Assembly (NCBI GenBank): GCA_932294295.1
Contig: OW028575.1
Coordinates: 15,628,058-15,692,057, forward strand
DNA length: 64,000 bases
Direction of reading: 5' to 3'
Origin: Alitta virens
Taxonomy: Eukaryota > Annelida > Polychaeta > Phyllodocida > Nereididae
Shown piece after piece: positions 61,948 to 64,000 of the stretch (within the stretch, counting starts at the first letter, position 1; each line of letters begins with the position of its first letter). A program made the position numbers and the translations under genes. Below the pieces are notes generated by a model. That model searched no databases. It saw only the letters and a list, made by a program, of their open reading frames with translations, and was not told the DNA's origin.

Positions 61948-63668
61948 ACACCCGAGACACAGGAGACAGTAGGATGGCTTTTGGACACTAAAACCAGCCG
62001 CTCCATGCACAAACTTGACTTGTGGGCACACGACAAATATCCCCAACCTCTATTGACAGGGGCTTCAGCTTTCAGGGGTGAGCGGGCTGGGGTTACTGGC
62101 GGGTACTTTTACACAATGCTGTCTCGCCCCATGAAGTCCAGTCCACTCAGGCCATCCTCCAAAAAGTGAAAGCAACTTTTCAAGGGGCAAAAAAGCGTGT
62201 GCGTATATAAATGGGGTGCGGGTTGAAAAGGGTGCCAATTGTGCCCTTCAGATTGAGGCCTCTGAGTGTCTCAAGGGCAAAAGGGGATGAGCTTTGAGTG
62301 AGCTCAAAAGGTGCTGCTCAGAATGGCCTCAGAATGACACAATGTGAGAGCAGTAGGAAGTTGCAGGAGCCCTTCTTGGCTGCCTGTTAATCACATGTCA
62401 GAAAACCCAGAGACTCCCTTGGATAACCAAGAGACTGAGGGGCTAAATACGACCCTTGCAGTGCCCCGGGCTCACCCTGGCCCAGCTGACCAAGCCCCCC
62501 AAACACCCCTGAATGGGGCAAGGGCGGACCAAGCCACCCAGTCTTTTCTGTTGCCATGATTACCTCACTGCCCCCTGGACAAACTGCTGGCAATAAACTC
62601 CTAAAGTGTCGGATTCTGCAGCCTCTGGCCACTGCTGGTCACCTCTGTCCAGATAATTTGTACTTACACCAACATTGGTTTGCTCTGATGGGAGACAATT
62701 TCTATTGGAGGTCATCCCAATGCAATTCCCTAATTGTACCTTATAGTGACATATGAATGAAGCTGGGTCAATCATTGGTTAATGGCTGATCCTGATATTT
62801 GCAATATTGGGACAGTGGGTCTATTTTCTGAAAATTGCACTGGTTAACAAAATGAGTTCGTATTTGCAATACTTTGGCAAATGGGCAATACATTCAACCA
62901 GTTCTAATGGCAAATGCAGAATATATGTTTCTGAAGAGTCTTGAAATAGCTTTGCTGCAGATTAATGTGTAACTGAGGCAATTACCGAGATTGGTTCTCA
63001 GTCTAGCCTCAGCCAAATCTTGCACACTTTTCTCCCTGACTTCACAGCGTTTCGCCCTGTACCCACCTATTAGCTGCCTCAGAATTATGTTGCGTGGAGT
63101 TGAATCATATTGAGACGGCGAGGACAGTCTCTGAAAGGCAGGAGGGTGTTTAGTACCCAGAGAAAGAAGCAATGGCAATGGCAATGGGGTACTTACGGGA
63201 CGCCCTGTTGTCATGGTCGTTGGGGTATCCCACAGTGACGTTATCTTGTGTTACGTGGGTGGGGAGAGGGTGACTGGGGGTTACTGACATTGTCTGACAA
63301 GGAGGACTCAAAAAAGGACATTGATCAGGGACATTGATCAGGTACTGGACACAGTATCCCTCGTCATTGTACAGCATCTTCTTGATTAGGTTTAACCCCA
63401 GTTCAAAGTGGACCATTTCAGTTGACCCAGAGTCTTGTGATCAAGCACTTTCATCCCTTATAAGGAGACTACATTATGCAATGTGATTCAAGTAGATCAG
63501 GAGTATCGTTCATATAGGATGTCATCATTATATAACACCCGGTCATTGGTCATTCCTCAGGTGCACTCTGAGTGACAGCCGCTTTCACACACATGAAATT
63601 ATACACTTTATAAGGCTATTAAAATGAAATTCAATTCAAATCCATTTATGTATGACCAGGGGAAGAGA

Positions 63669-63831
63669 GGTCGCTCGCCCATAGGTCAGCGGGTGCCCTT
63701 TTTGGGTCAGAGGTCGACGGGGTCATTTGGTCAGCAAAGAGAAGGTCAGGGTGAGATGGACTTGGTGTTGACAGGCATGTTTGTGTGGTCAAGATGAGAG
63801 ACCTTTGCAAAAAGTGTGGTCAGTAGGGTCA
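63669..63831 (+). promoter_or_regulatory. Cluster of same-strand GGTCA half-sites
   Basis: Eight GGTCA (63683, 63704, 63721, 63729, 63743, 63787, 63818 and 63827) and two GGTCG (63669, 63712) lie in about 160 bp, all on the plus strand. AGGTCA/GGTCA is the nuclear-receptor half-site. Spacing is irregular, so it is not a simple tandem repeat. Confidence 0.4.
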
Positions 63832-64000
63832 GTGTGTGATGCAGCCATTGTCACTGAGCCACAGGATGCCATTTTATTGAAAGCAAAAATATCGAAATAA
63901 AAAAGCAATGAGAAAAAATGGTCCTAACAGATGCAGAGCAAGAATAAATCTGGTTTTCTTTCCCTCCTCTACATGATTCTACCAGAGACTTAACTCTCCT

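Larger units (their letters stand above)
60206..64000. other. Gene-free DNA at right end of window
   Basis: No exon recognised. It includes an RT relic (61909-61947), a TATATAAA at about 62204 without a supporting frame, a tandem 14-mer (ACATTGATCAGGGA twice at about 63320), CAATGG x3 near 63172 and a GGTCA cluster (63669-63831). Confidence 0.45.

Overview
This window is animal nuclear DNA: genes split by many short GT-AG introns, CLEAR-, X-box- and YY1-like promoter motifs, SINE-like and MITE-like repeats, microsatellites and decayed retrotransposon reverse-transcriptase pieces. The gene set (HIRA, NME5, prosaposin, BMS1, neurogenin) and the gene-poor flanks of neurogenin fit a bilaterian, most likely an invertebrate deuterostome such as an echinoderm, hemichordate or cephalochordate. 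The species is not decidable from sequence alone.

Layout. 11-1300 (-): first four coding exons of HIRA, a histone H3.3 chaperone, running off the left edge. About 1500-2985: degenerate minisatellite whose two halves lie in opposite orientation. 5017-6671 (+): complete five-exon NME5, a ciliary gene with an RFX X-box 83 bp before its ATG. 7319-16355 (-): complete 18-exon prosaposin (about 629 aa) with five saposin-B domains and a CLEAR-type promoter. NME5 and prosaposin are convergent, and their poly(A) signals are only about 20 bp apart. 17227-25334 (-): complete 23-exon BMS1 (about 1310 aa), with a GC-AG first coding intron and a candidate 5' UTR exon beyond a transposon-like insertion. 26.6-54.5 kb: a gene-poor stretch with SINE and MITE copies, several LINE RT relics and GC-rich blocks that may be neurogenin enhancers. 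54623-55594 (+): single-exon neurogenin with a TATA box. 56.5-64 kb: more noncoding DNA with G-runs, a (TTCTA)15 tract and a dense GGTCA cluster.

The genes do not form a pathway. HIRA, BMS1 and prosaposin are housekeeping genes (chromatin, 40S ribosome biogenesis, lysosomal sphingolipid breakdown), NME5 serves motile cilia and neurogenin specifies neurons. Linkage may be ancient: human NEUROG3 and PSAP share 10q22, and NEUROG1 and NME5 share 5q31. Exon boundaries were derived by hand from splice sites, reading phase and family similarity. Individual boundaries may be off by a base, but total lengths close in frame for every complete gene.
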